From Paralithodes platypus (taxonomy: Eukaryota > Arthropoda > Malacostraca > Decapoda > Lithodidae): a DNA stretch of 64,000 bases. The translations under genes were made by a program, and so were the position numbers. Positions within the stretch are counted from its first letter, which is position 1. The number at the start of each line of letters is the position of its first letter. The notes beneath the pieces are model-generated. The model did not search any database, was not told the DNA's origin, and saw nothing but the letters and a program-made list of their open reading frames with translations. The DNA lies in NCBI GenBank assembly GCA_032716605.1, contig CM064519.1:21569297-21633296 (forward strand), read 5' to 3'. Shown here piece after piece: positions 11,121-23,190 of the stretch.

Positions 11121-11599
11121 TTGGGATAGGGGGGTGTGGTTGGAGATTGGTGGGACTCTCAATGAGAGGTGGGAGTGTAATGGGGCTCAGTGGGGTTGGG
11201 TTGAGGGTTGGAGGAGGGGGGGGGGGGGATAGGGGGAGAGAGAGATTTACATAGATACACTGGCCACACAGATCTTACGATCCCTGCGAGGTGACCAGGA
11301 CTTAATCCTAATAGAGATAGCAACCCTAAGAGAAAGTGGAAGGAAAGGATAGCAAAGATGAAGGCTCTCTCCCCACCCTCCGGCAATGTACCGTACATGA
11401 AAATAGTTAGAAGTGAATAACCTTGCAGGGCTTGGAAATCGCCTGAAGGAATTTATAGTATAGTTAGAAATGGAAAGGGAAAGGCATGCCCACCTTCACT
11501 TTTTTTTTTTTTTTTTTTTGTACATATATACACATATATACATATACACATATTACATATACTGTACATACACATATACACACATACATTTTTTTTTCT
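11121..11599. other. Repeat-rich intron segment
   Basis: Contains a G-run (11213-11228), the dispersed repeat 11243-11360 (inverted relative of 2157-2292), a 20-bp poly-T at about 11500-11519 and CA/TA-rich sequence to 11590. No gene seen. Confidence 0.55.
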
Positions 11600-12792
<1,193 letters not shown>

Positions 12793-12833
12793 GGGGGTGG
12801 GGGGGAATAGTAACAAACTAACACAATACTTAC

Positions 12834-13011
12834 CGGGAATTCAGTGATATTCGCACAATTACAGAACCAGGAGTTATTGTTTAGGGTGAGTTTCTTGAGG
12901 GTGTTGATGTCCTTCAGGTCAATGATGGATAGAATTTCCGAGAAGTTGTTATTGTCCAGGCGGAGTTCTTCCAGTGGACTCATAACGTTGGGTGAGAATG
13001 GAGTACCGGCT
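12834..13011 (-). CDS. Toll exon: last LRR and start of second LRRCT
   Basis: A 178-nt exon. It carries an LRR (LEELRLDNNNFSEILSIIDL), then LKKLTLNNNSWFCNCANITE, which contains the first C-x-C of the membrane-proximal cysteine cap. The acceptor is ...atatttcag and the donor is CCG|gtaagt. One base at its start completes the Ile codon from the previous exon, and it ends in phase 0. A 270-bp (AG)n/(CGAG)n microsatellite begins about 43 bp beyond the donor. Confidence 0.88.
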
Positions 13012-13061
13012 CTGAAATATATAAGAATGTAATCTGTACTCCGAGAGGTGACCGGCCTTAA

Positions 13062-13414
13062 GGGGAGGCAGACCGTTTTTCTGGACCCCCTTCTCCCTCA
13101 TGTTTAGCCCCACTAGTTTTGAAATTATAAGACGTTCGGCCCATTAGTTTGGCGATTTTAACACCTTTCGCCCCATTTAGTTGTCAATTTTAAGACCTTT
13201 CGTGCCATTTACGCATCGATTATTTCCTCGCGAGCGTTAGCGAGCCTACAATTTTAAGAGGAACCGGCCTTTGGCCGGAAATTTTTTCTACCGAAAAATG
13301 TAGAAATTTATCTAAGAGGGTGTTTTTCTAAGCTTCATGGAGGTCTAGGGAAGAAACTAAAAAAGAATATATGAATAAATTAATTAATAGACCAAACAAA
13401 CGGTCTGCCTCTCC
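13062..13414. mobile_element. TTAA-flanked MITE (GGGGAGGCAGACC family)
   Basis: A 353-bp element between TTAA duplications (13058-13061 and 13415-13418). Terminal inverted repeats are ggggaggcagaccgttt and, as reverse complement of the right end, ggagaggcagaccgttt, with one mismatch in 17. TTAA target sites are typical of piggyBac-type transposases. There is no ORF, so it would be mobilised in trans. Diverged relatives: 30385-30660, 15565-15776 and 6735-6870. Confidence 0.85.
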
Positions 13415-13418
13415 TTAA

Positions 13419-13960
13419 CCCTATCAGTAGCAGCGCGCAACTATTCCAGGTTATATTTGACATCACTAAACGATTATATAAAGCTAAAAAAAAAAAGGAC
13501 CTCTTCAAATGGATACACTCGATCCCAATTAATTAATCCCTTGACTCCAACAGACCCTTGCTAAAGTTAATACAATTGCCTAATAGAAGTTAAAATATTA
13601 TAAAAGAAATTATCATCTTATATTGAAAGCTTAAATAATCCATGGGTCAGATTCTGAAATTTCAAGAATCGAGACTATCTGAGTGGCTACATTTTCAACA
13701 TAAACTTAAGTAAAGGCTATTAAGTGATACAATGACTTTGATACACTTTGCTTCGGTACTCCAGATTTACAGAACTCCGTGTCCAATTCCTGCAATAGAC
13801 AGCAAAACTCACCTGACTTTGCTGCTGAATTCCACAAACTACCATATGTTTAACATCAACAATCCTGAGCTCTAGAATTTTGTGACTGATTCAGTTCACC
13901 GCGGAAACTTCACATTTACAGAACTCCCTTCCACTTCCTGAACTAGATAACAAAACTCAC
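13419..13960. other. A/T-rich intron sequence with MITE-like start
   Basis: Begins at the same TTAA with ccctatcagtagcagcgcgc, which resembles the starts at 16226 and 34131. The matching right end is not visible. Nothing coding seen. Confidence 0.45.
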
Positions 13961-14202
13961 ATGACTTTTCCACGGAACTCCACGAGCCCGTTATGGCTAA
14001 CATCCAGAACCCTGAGCATGGGCATGAAGCGAGTGATGCCCAACTGGAGGGTCGTGAGCACATTGTGGGAGAGGTTCAGCTTCAGCAGGTTGGGGAACGT
14101 GGCAAAGTCGAACTCCGTTATGTTGGACAAGTGGTTATATTGGAGATAGAGGGTCTTCAATTGCTGCAGTGAACCACATGATCGAGCCCCCATGGACTCC
14201 AT
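13961..14202 (-). CDS. Toll exon: three LRRs
   Basis: A 242-nt exon. It encodes consecutive LRRs: LQQLKTLYLQYNHLSNITEF, NLLKLNLSHNVLTTLQLG and MLRVLDVSHNGLVEFRG. The acceptor is ...tttccag and the donor is AT|gtgagt. It enters in phase 0 and leaves two bases, which the next exon completes as Ile. The ATG at the exon start is internal (Met), not a translation start. N-x-S/T glycosylation sites are visible (NIT, NLS). A partial degenerate copy lies about 0.13 kb upstream at 14326-14414. Confidence 0.88.
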
Positions 14203-14325
14203 CTGGAAATGATAGTTTGAAGATCATGTATGGTGTAGTGGCTCTAGGTAAGTGGGAGGGAATGTACAAGGTAAGGTGTCATTGCTCAAACTCATGATGA
14301 GATGGAATTTATAATTGTTTCAATT

Positions 14326-14845
14326 TCAGGTAAAGGTTGGAAACGTGGCAAAGTCAGACAGGCGGCTGTAGTGGATCAATTGCTGCAGTAACCTACACAA
14401 CCAGGCCCCCATGTGATGGGCTGGTCTATCAGAGTGAGAACTGAGCGATCTCTGCCATACCCATAGCTTACTCTGACTGTTCCTTTTACTTATATATTTT
14501 CTAGATCTCAAGTGACGGCGTATCTTCCGTGGATTGACCTCCCAATCTACCAAGATTGGAAGCCAAAACGTCACATTTTTCCTTTGCCCCTCAACTTTCT
14601 CTTCATAATTGCTGAGGGGCACAGGGCCCTGGGTGGGGCTTTGGTTTCCCGGGCGTTTCCGCACCCTCCTCAGCTCCCCGCCATGGAGTGGCTTCGGTCG
14701 CCCAGGCTTTATTGTGGTCGGCAGGGAGGGTTCAGTGGGGGCGCTCGGTTATGGCCTTGGCCTTGCTCGGGGCTTTGGGGCTGTTCGGCCAGGCAGCTTG
14801 GGGAACAACAACAACCAGGCCCCCATCGATTCCATCTTGAAAGGA
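14326..14845 (-). pseudogene. Decayed Toll LRR exon copy split by a transposon
   Basis: Two pieces (14326-14413 and 14812-14845) match the 5' part of the exon at 13961-14202: conserved tracts include cgtggcaaagtc, caattgctgcagt and the start-of-exon region around ggcccccat. The LRR consensus is deleted and frameshifted. The copy is interrupted by a 398-bp LINE-derived short element (14414-14811) flanked by a 15-bp target-site duplication, so the exon duplicated first and the element inserted later. Confidence 0.72.
14414..14811 (+). mobile_element. Short non-autonomous LINE derivative (copy 2)
   Basis: A 398-bp copy of the family at 4024-4424. It is flanked by a 15-bp perfect target-site duplication caaccaggcccccat (14399-14413 and 14812-14826). 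It starts gtgatgggctggtctatc and ends in (AAC)n. It inserted into a decayed duplicate of a Toll exon. The match to the full-length LINE's 3' end (ggctgttcggccaggcagctt) is clear. Confidence 0.88.
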
Positions 14846-15564
14846 GAGCATAGGTAAACTGGGTTCTTGGTTGGTTCTAAGGTTAGTTAAAGTGTGATAG
14901 GAGAGATTTCAAGTTAGTTTCAAGGTCAAGTAAAGCGTGTTGGGAGAGTTTCCAGGAAAGCTTCAAGATCAGGTTGTTGTAGGTTTAGTTGAGGCTGATA
15001 CCGAATACAATGACATCTATTCGTTTAATATGGCTATCATTAGACGATACTGTACTATTTACAATGAATAGGTCGGAGCCTCATAATTCATACCTTCTAC
15101 TCCCCCCCCCCCCCTTCCTTTTTTAATTCAATCAAAGATGTTCTTCCTAAGCAAACATAATGGCCTAATTTTGAGCTAATACTGTAATATGAAAATTACG
15201 TCATGACAATAAAGGGGTTAGGATGAACAATGCCCACTCATAGGAATTCGAGGACCGCCTATATTTTTCTTTATGCAATAATAACTATCTGGATTGTTTA
15301 ATGGATAGAACTTGCTGTTCAATAAATAGTATAAATAGTTTTGTTGCTGATGTATAGAAAAACATATTCATAAATTCACTTCCCAAGATATACTTTCATA
15401 ATTCGAAACAGGTGAAATCCACGAACTATTATAATTGGGTAGAGATTATGGCCAGGCATAAATCCTCCAACATATACAGAAGCCGACTAGACCTCTCTCA
15501 AGATTTAAAAAAAACACCATCAAGATCACCCTTCGATATAAATATGTAAATTTTTCAGTAAAAA
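14846..15564. other. Intron sequence without recognised features
   Basis: A/T-rich; a C homopolymer at 15103-15113. The first 150 bp carry short self-similar stretches (ggttagttaaagtgtgatag, ggtcaagtaaagcgtgttgg). No exon seen. Confidence 0.5.
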
Positions 15565-15776
15565 TATTTCCCACCCAAAGGCCAGTTCTTCCTAAAATAC
15601 AGGCTCGCTGTTGCTCCCCAGGGCAAAATTCGACACCTAAAGGGCACAAAAGGTCATAATATTAAAAAGGAAATGGGGCAAAAGGTCTTAAAATCGCCAA
15701 ACTAATGGAGTGAACGTCATAAAATTTCATAAGTATTGAGGCTAAACATGAGAGAGAAGGGGGGTCCAGAAAAATC
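15565..15776 (-). mobile_element. Fragment of the GGGGAGGCAGACC MITE family
   Basis: Reverse-orientation match to 13070-13290: ggtccagaaaaa, gctaaacatgagagag and caaaaggtcttaaaatcgcc are recognisable. Its left terminus is not visible. It touches the decayed exon duplicate at 15774. Confidence 0.6.
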
Positions 15777-15905
15777 AAGTATCTCCCCTGTTTCCAAAGT
15801 ACTGACCCTATTCCCAGAGAGGTTCAAGTTGTGGACCAGATACACAAGGCGGCAGTACTGAGAGATATGTTGGTGATATAGTTGAGGCTCAGGTGAACAT
15901 CTTAG
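15774..15905 (-). pseudogene. Decayed duplicate of the neighbouring Toll LRR exon
   Basis: A partial copy of the exon at 16008-16189 with its flanking intron, in the same orientation, starting about 190 bp away. The core LRR sequence and the donor region (gggaatag|ggtcagta) are conserved, but a one-base deletion after the codons for ISLS shifts the frame into a stop. The 5' part of the exon is missing. Flanking sequence with the tract gaggctaaacatgagagag is duplicated as well, so this was a small tandem duplication and not retroposition. Confidence 0.75.
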
Positions 15906-16007
15906 AATCTCATACCATATCTATTGGGGCTAAACATGAGAGAGCAGGAGGTCCAGAAAAAGCAAGTACTGTACCTAACTCCCCTCAACTGATTCCAATG
16001 TACTGAC

Positions 16008-16189
16008 CCTATTCCCAGAGAGGTTCAAGTTGTGCACCGGGTACAGAATGCGGCAGTCACTGAGAGATATGTTGGTGATGTAATTCAGGCTCAGGTCCAG
16101 GTGGTGAAGGCGCCGGGGAAAGCAGTTGGGTTCCTCCGCGTAGAACTCGTCATCTTCACAAGAACAACTGCCTTTGTCTTGTGGGGAAA
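16008..16189 (-). CDS. Toll exon: LRRs with Cys pair
   Basis: Exon of 182 nt, or 170 nt if the alternative acceptor at 16178 is used; both give the same phase. It encodes an acidic cysteine-containing stretch (GSCSCEDDEFYAEEPNCFP) and then LRR sequence (LHHLDLSLNYITNISLSDC, LYPVHNLNLSGNR). The donor is AGG|gtcagt, leaving phase 0. A degraded tandem copy of the 3' part of this exon lies beside it at 15790-15900. Confidence 0.8.
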
Positions 16190-17270
16190 CTGGTCAGGAC
16201 GACAAGATAATATAGTTTAGTGTTAACCCTTTCAGTACTGATGCGGTCAATATTTTGAGTGAAATATGAAGAAAATTTGAAAATGAGTTAATCATACTGA
16301 AAAATAACCAGAACATCTGGTAACACTTTGCTAGTGTTAAAACAAAAATCTGATGGCATTTAAACTTTAAATGGCCATGGGTGTGGCTTGTTTACACTTG
16401 GTCCTTTAACTCAATTTCCCACTGCCACTCACTTTATCCTCACAAATTTACATTTGTTTTTGCAATACATTTTTACAATTAGGTGACTACACACATGGCA
16501 ACACTCTCCCCTGCATTACTATGACAAAGGGACATGGAGTTGGCTCTTTAGTCGTCTTCGGGCATTCACAGAGAGAGGGTGGACCTCATCAACCTTCACT
16601 CCCTACAAAACCAGGATTTTCTCAAATGTAAGTTATTGAACTTTAAATTCTTACTGTATCCTTAGTTTTCTTGCTCTTTACTTCAGATTTTTGTCTTTGG
16701 CAAAAGCAATAAATTATCCATAACTTTGATCATCAATATTTGCGATTTGACTTTATCGGACATAAAAATGTATTTACTTTGAGCATATACTGTATATTAC
16801 AAATTTTGAGGATTTTAAAAATAATTTTGAGAATCAAAATATTATATACTGTATATGAAAGAAATAAACCATCTCTGTTATTTGTATATGATTAAATTTT
16901 GCACTGGTACTTTAAAAATGCATGTAGTTGACTGTTTCCGAGCCATAGCAATTTAAGTTTACTGAAGGGTAAAAATTGACGCCATTATATTAAATATTTA
17001 ATTCCTTTCTTTTTCATATATCATCTTCAAGCTTTCTACGCTCGTGAGTATACTACTGTAATATATATTGCATTAAACTTGTATGTAAATTGGTTGGTAA
17101 TTGTAGTTGTTGGCCATAATATAGCCCATCTCAATGTGATACACATAAAGAGTGCTAATTTGAACATGTAAACAATTGAAACACAAATGATGTGTGTCAT
17201 TTTTGTTACAATTGACCCCTTGAGGATAATGACACATTTTGACAGTTTATATTGGCTATTATTAGACAAT
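16190..17270. other. A/T-rich intron sequence
   Basis: Contains a TTAA-ccctttcagtactgatgcgg start at 16222, like the TTAA MITE ends elsewhere. At 17240-17270 is sequence resembling the interior of the TTAA MITE at 35626-35924 (ggctattattagacaat), into which the LTR element inserted. No exon seen. Confidence 0.45.
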
Positions 17271-20200
17271 TAAAATGCCCCAGAACGAGAAGCCCACCAC
17301 AGAAGCCATGAACGAACACCACACAGAAACACCAAAGGAAAGGTCCACAGAACGAAAGGACCAGCTGACCGAGCCAGCCATTTCAGACAGGCCCAAGCCC
17401 GCAGGGCTAAACAGCTCCAGGACACACCCATTTACCTTTACTAAAACTGACCATTTTCCACACCTCACGTACACTAACCCCCTCGTGTCCTACACTCCTA
17501 ACTACAAAGATGATGAACAGGAATATACATTCATATTAAAAACACCCATGCCTGTCCCGACGTTGAGCCAATGCCAACACATCAGACAGCCATAAATATA
17601 TCTATGTATGTTCTTACATCCGAGAAGTAGATGTTATATATCTTAGAAGTTCAAACACCCACGCTTGTCCCTAGACCTCGTATATCATTTTCCATGACGA
17701 GTATAGATATATGTAACCCGTGCTCAGTCGCCCCTTGCATTGCCCCTCTAGTAACTAAGTATTAATATTAACATTCCCTAACATCTTGTCTTGCCAGACT
17801 AAGCTTCTGAAGACCCATCGCCCCATAAATCTATGTATGCAATCCTTAGGTTAAGTATTTTTATCCGCCATTGTGTTCACCTTTTTCCATTTACTTTCCA
17901 CAATTGTCATACGTCTTCCCCTTGCCTCCTTCGTATCCACAGCCCACACTACGCCAATTTATTTCGTGTCTTACACCTCTTACCCCAACCAGAGATTGTA
18001 TTAGATAACCTGGTTACCAGTATCTATCATAAGTACCCCGAAACAATAACTAAGTACCCCTACGAACTGCCGCTGTGGTTGGTATTTTATATTTAATAGA
18101 AAACGCAGTTCCCAGGGCCAACTAATAGTATCCATAACCCTCTGACTGATCACATAACTCTATCTTTTCCAGACTCATATACCACCCCATAGTTGCATTC
18201 CCCGGTAGCATTTGGCTAACGTATTCTACTGCCTTTTCAAACTTCCATATCAATTGTAGCCTAATGCCACCCCCACGCCCAGGGACCTTAGGGGCAAAAT
18301 TTCCCTGTAGCCCTTGAACTCCCCCCCCCCTCTCATTAAGACACCCGCGCTTCTCGACTCTTGTCCGACCTAGCCTCTCTCTCATACCTCTTGAAGATCC
18401 TTGAATTGTCCGTTAATAACGCTCTCCAACCTTTTATATATATACTCCTATCCAGCCTACCTTCACTTAGTAGGCCAGAACAACATTAGAACTTTACTAG
18501 CCCCTTGCATGCCATCTATTCTCTTACAACACATTCACAACCCTGCACCCAATGGTCGTCGGTGCGAGGCTAGCCGCCCCGCCAGTAACTAACTTCTATT
18601 GCCATACTTCCAGATAAATGTGGCAGAGTTAGCAACCCAGTCTCCACCATATCCAGCAAACCCTACAATTAACAACCAGCCGAGTAAAACCAGCTAGCTA
18701 AGGCACCTTCGGTTTTGGTATTAAAGACACTCACATCTGTCTCATACACAGAGGGTTATTACAAACACTGGTGATATGGCAAGCCCCTAGCCACAGCCGC
18801 CGGACGACTATATCAGAGAGAGGGCGCCCAGCTCCCCCTTTTTGCCCACCCGAGGAGGGAGACCCCCACCCCCGCGGAGGTATACCTGGCCCCTGTTTTG
18901 ACTTTCGAGTCATTGCCAGGTAGCACAGGAATTCTTCCTATCAATGAACTAACCATGAATGACTAACACCTTTACTAACCTCTATTAACTCACAATAAAC
19001 CATTTACCTTTCTTGCATGCTCTGATCACTAAATTAGCACCTCAGCTATACCATAGAATGAAGATTGAACAATCTAGAGAGACGCTCCTATCACAGCTGT
19101 CCCCATCCTCCTCGCAAAGTAGATCCAGTCTCTCTCCCCTAAATACGTCCAGTATAGCCAAAATAGTACCTCTTACTAAGGCTCAGTTATATGAAAATAT
19201 AAAGGCTTCCTATCGCCCTGTGCCACAACAGTAAATACCATCTTACCTAGTCCCCATATCTATTGAGAGCTCAATTAAGTCCATAAGACTCGAGATCCCT
19301 ACTGTCTACAGGGTTCAGAACCGAGCCTATAAATCTAACTCCCGCCCCCAGTCAAATCAGTTGAAAGCTAGACACCAACCAGGGGTCACTACCCTGCAGT
19401 TAATTTCTAGCTCTGCCCTTGTGTTGTTCCGGAGTGAGATCCCAGAACCGGCAGACTCCGTGGCAGATTTGGATAGAAGGACCTGCCCACGTATTGAAGA
19501 ACTTCACACATATGGGCCCCCTGGACGGCCGCGGAACCAGTCGTTAGCCCCCAACATCATGGACGCAAGATAACCAGGACCAGACCCATCAGATACTACC
19601 CAAGATTCCCTTTAGCAGTACTACATATTACTGTGCTGTTTAGAGATTCACTAATTAATATTTCTACGAAGTGGCTAAGACCTTGCCCAGTGTAACTCAT
19701 ACTTAACCATTCCATTTGGGACGTACTAAGCGATCAGTGCTCTTTAATTAACAGGCGACCTTGACTCTCGTAATTACCTTATTCAGATATTAAAACTAGT
19801 GATATCTAACGTTCGCCCACTGATTTGCGTTCTATGTATTTCTGAGACAAGGATATAAAACTTAGATCAGTACCCCCTGAGGTTACTAGAATTCCCGTGC
19901 TCTAAAATACGCGTGTCTAATCTAGTCTGTGAACTACCACTTGTGCACCAGAGCTACCAGTAATAAATCTAACAGTGAATATGAATCTATAAGTAACATT
20001 GATGGTCTTCGGTATATAAACCTGTGAAATCAAAGCCAGTGATCAGAAGATTAATACCTGAACGTTGGAAGTGGGAGACTAGGTTCCATCCAGATCCACT
20101 TATGCTAGTGTTGTTCAATTCTATTATATTGTCTTACACAAGTATTCTGCAGTGGTATATCAATAAACGTGATCATGTAACTTGCTACCATGTGTTTCTT

Positions 20201-20308
20201 TGTGTTCTCTATTCCTCATATCTTGTATTGTGCATGCAGCCTTATATACCCAGTCAATTTAGAACTCACATTACCCAAGTTAAACCTGTAGAAAAACAGG
20301 GCATAACA
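17271..20308 (+). repeat. 5' LTR (3038 bp)
   Basis: Ends are TAAAATGCCC and GGGCATAACA; the start looks like a mutated TGTTATGCCC that both LTRs share, as expected when both are copied from one template. TATATAAA at 20013-20020 and AATAAA at 20162-20167 fit a promoter and polyadenylation signal on the plus strand, making U3 about 2.7 kb. The 106-codon ORF starting at 17275 is identical in the other LTR only because LTRs are copies; nothing shows it is translated. Confidence 0.88.
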
Positions 20309-20378
20309 TTGGCGGCAGCGGTGGTTCTTGATTCGGATAAAAGGTTGCATTACACTGCAAGTTTGGAACAGTAGAAGC

Positions 20379-21977
20379 ATGGCAACATCGCGAAATCTTC
20401 AGCCACTCGCACACATTCCCAAGTATGATGTAAACACATATGATATCACCAGTTACTTAGACATAATAAAGCCAGTGTACGATGTGGTATTTCATAATGA
20501 CCGCGAAAAAATCGCCATGGCAATTTTGCATATTGTACAGTTGGGAGAAGCCGTTTCCCAACTTGTTGATAAGCCTACCTTTAAAGAATTTATTCACCAA
20601 ATGGTGACACAGAATACGCCAGAGAGTACCTGGAACCAGTTTCGATCCTTCGTGATCCGGACTTTAGATCCACTTTTGGGTTCCCCCGTCGCCCCCAAAA
20701 TAATAAAAGTCGACGAGATCAAGTATGAAGGGGATATAAATGTGACCCTCATACAACTCTACAGATACGTGAGGACCACGTATAGCTATGAAGATTACGA
20801 CCAACAAAATGAACTCTTATTCACCGCATTGTTAAACATCCTCCCACCCCACATCACCGCCCATCTCGACCCGTATGGCTTATTCGAAGAACATATGCTC
20901 TCCATCAGAGAAGAATGCCTACGCAGTTCGATGAATCCCCTATCCAACCTTTTAGCCCCTATCCAAGACTCCGTGCACCCGTCCCAAATGACTTCCGGTG
21001 AAAGTCCAACCCCAGTGAACTCTTCCCCCACCAACCCTCCGCAGCCCCCCCAACAAGCCCCGTATTCTAGCTATGCCTACCTATGTAGGCCTACCACAAC
21101 ATATTTTCCCCATGACCCCAGAAATGTTCAGCTATCCCCCCACCAACAAAATTTCCCTTGTGACAGTTTTCCGTCGGTAGCTTGTGACAGTTTTCAGTCA
21201 GTAGCTCCCTTCCACCCCCACACAATTCACACCCCTAGAAAACTTCGAAACCCCACACTTGACTCGCCCTCTCATGTCAAACAAACTCACCAGTCCAAGA
21301 TAACCTCTAACCAGACCGAGACTGCCACCAAGAAAATTCCCCAAACTCGTCCTGTTAATGTCAAACAAACCCACCAACCCCAGATAACCGCTAACCAGAC
21401 CGTGACTGCCACCAAGAAGATTCCTAAAATTCGTCCTGTTAACAACCCCAAATCAATACATCAGTCCTCTACCAATAACCCCTGTTCTACACCTAACTCT
21501 TCCCCCACCAACCCGCCGCAGTCCCCCCAACAAATCCCGTTTCCTAACTCGCTCACCTCTCACCACCCTGACCCTCCCACACGCGCCGTTAACCCTCCCC
21601 TCACGCGTGACGACCTAGGGACCCAACTATGTTCCCCCCCTTCCGCCAGAAATACTCAGCTATTCCCCCACCAACTAAATCTCCCTTGTGACAGTTTTCC
21701 GTCAGTAGCTCCCTTCCACCCCCCCACAATTCACACCCCTAATAAACTTCAAAACCCCACACTTGACTCACCCCCTCATGACAGACAAACCCACCAACCC
21801 CAGATAACCTCTAAGCAAACCGTCACTGCCACCGACACACCCCATCACTCTGATCCTCCCACACGCGCCGTTAATCCCCCCCTCACGCGTGACCCCCACC
21901 AAAGTGATTTCCCCCCCCCTCATGTGTACCGAACACCTGCTCACCAGTCGGTCCCCCACCATCATGAGCCCAGCTAA
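20379..21977 (+). CDS. Gag-like protein of the giant-LTR element
   Basis: 532-residue frame if started at the ATG at 20379 (MATSRNLQPL); an upstream in-frame ATG exists at 20328. Residues 1-200 are predicted mostly helical (LDIIKPVYDVVFHNDREK, WNQFRSFVIRTLDPLLGS) and look like a retroelement capsid, though I recognise no specific family. From about residue 215 the chain is Pro/Thr/His-rich and contains repeated blocks (DSFPSVAPFHP, HTPRKLRNPTLDSP, KQTHQPQITANQT). There is no CCHC zinc knuckle and no downstream pol frame. It may be the particle protein of a parasite element, or a structural ORF retained by chance. The complete frame favours recent activity. Confidence 0.7.
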   Translation: MATSRNLQPLAHIPKYDVNTYDITSYLDIIKPVYDVVFHNDREKIAMAILHIVQLGEAVSQLVDKPTFKEFIHQMVTQNTPESTWNQFRSFVIRTLDPLLGSPVAPKIIKVDEIKYEGDINVTLIQLYRYVRTTYSYEDYDQQNELLFTALLNILPPHITAHLDPYGLFEEHMLSIREECLRSSMNPLSNLLAPIQDSVHPSQMTSGESPTPVNSSPTNPPQPPQQAPYSSYAYLCRPTTTYFPHDPRNVQLSPHQQNFPCDSFPSVACDSFQSVAPFHPHTIHTPRKLRNPTLDSPSHVKQTHQSKITSNQTETATKKIPQTRPVNVKQTHQPQITANQTVTATKKIPKIRPVNNPKSIHQSSTNNPCSTPNSSPTNPPQSPQQIPFPNSLTSHHPDPPTRAVNPPLTRDDLGTQLCSPPSARNTQLFPHQLNLPCDSFPSVAPFHPPTIHTPNKLQNPTLDSPPHDRQTHQPQITSKQTVTATDTPHHSDPPTRAVNPPLTRDPHQSDFPPPHVYRTPAHQSVPHHHEPS

Positions 21978-22729
21978 ACTTTCAACCTCCCCCTCTTCAC
22001 CGTTACCCCACCCGCTCCAAATTCCCCCCCCAAAGATCCCGCTCGACGAAATACCACTCCCATCCCAATCCAACCACAAAACTTTTTCCACCTTGGCTAA
22101 ACCCCAAAATACTCTCTCTCGCCCCAAACAACATAATCAACCTCTCAACTTCAACCACTCCTCTAAATCCCATCCATGTCTCTCCCGGAAATAAAATCAG
22201 TCTAAATTCAACCCCTCTCAAACCACAACCCTGCCTGCCCAGACCCCCCCACCATCTCCCTATCAAATCCCCACACACCAAACCTCCAAACCACCCGATC
22301 ATAGTAAACTCTCAACCTTCAGCCTTACTCACCCTTCCCCAAACCCCACTCACGACCACAACTCTCTACACAATTCAACCCCTCCCCAGCACCAACCTCT
22401 TCCGCAACAACAACCCCGACTCGACCTGCCCGTTTCATCTTTAAAACCCCCCTATCACTACCCCCGACCGAAACCACTTAGACCCCCCCTCCAAAACTGG
22501 CCCCAGGCCAGCTCGCCCCCAGACCCACATTCCTAACGACAAGAACTAACGGTATATCCACCCCGCCCTTCCAAAGTGAAAGTGAACCACCACCCCCTAT
22601 TACCAGACCGTCACCCAGACTAACGGCGACCCTAAATACCCCCCCCCCCCCCTGATGATGATGAGGATATTATTGTACTAAATTGTTTCGAATGTTTTCA
22701 ATTCCTAAGCGATTGGGCATGATTCTATA

Positions 22730-23135
22730 AATTTACATGTTTTCCATATACTGTATATATTATTTTTTTTCCTTAGTCATACTACTTTTCTGACTATCTT
22801 TTAAATTTGCTTTATACATTGTTAAACACTTTACCTCTTCTTAATTTCCTGTGTTCTTAATTATCTGCCCTTTCTTAAATTTACATGTTTTCCATATACT
22901 GTATATACTATATTTTTTTCCTTAGTCATACTACTTTTCTTGTTACCTACACTTTTCTGACTATCTTTTAAATTTGCTTTATACATTGTTAAACACTTTA
23001 CCTCTCCTTAATTTCCTGTGTTCTTAAGTATCTGTCCTTTCTTAAATTTACATGTTTTCCATATACTGTATATATTATTTTTTTCCCTTAGTCATACTAC
23101 TTTTCTTGTTAACCTACACTTTTCTGACTATGCTT
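22730..23135. repeat. Tandem repeat, three copies of about 150-165 bp
   Basis: Copies begin with aatttacatgttttccatat at about 22730, 22879 and 23044, each followed by a T-run and ttagtcatactacttttc. It lies between the gag-like ORF and the 3' LTR. Confidence 0.88.
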
Positions 23136-23190
23136 CTTTTTACTTCACCCTTGAGGCTCGAGGACGAGCCTATAATGAAGGAGAGGGAAG

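Noticed and set aside
17275..17595. 106-codon ORF repeated identically at 23195-23515
   Set aside because: Both copies lie in the two LTRs of one element, so identity reflects LTR copying and not selection; no known domain.
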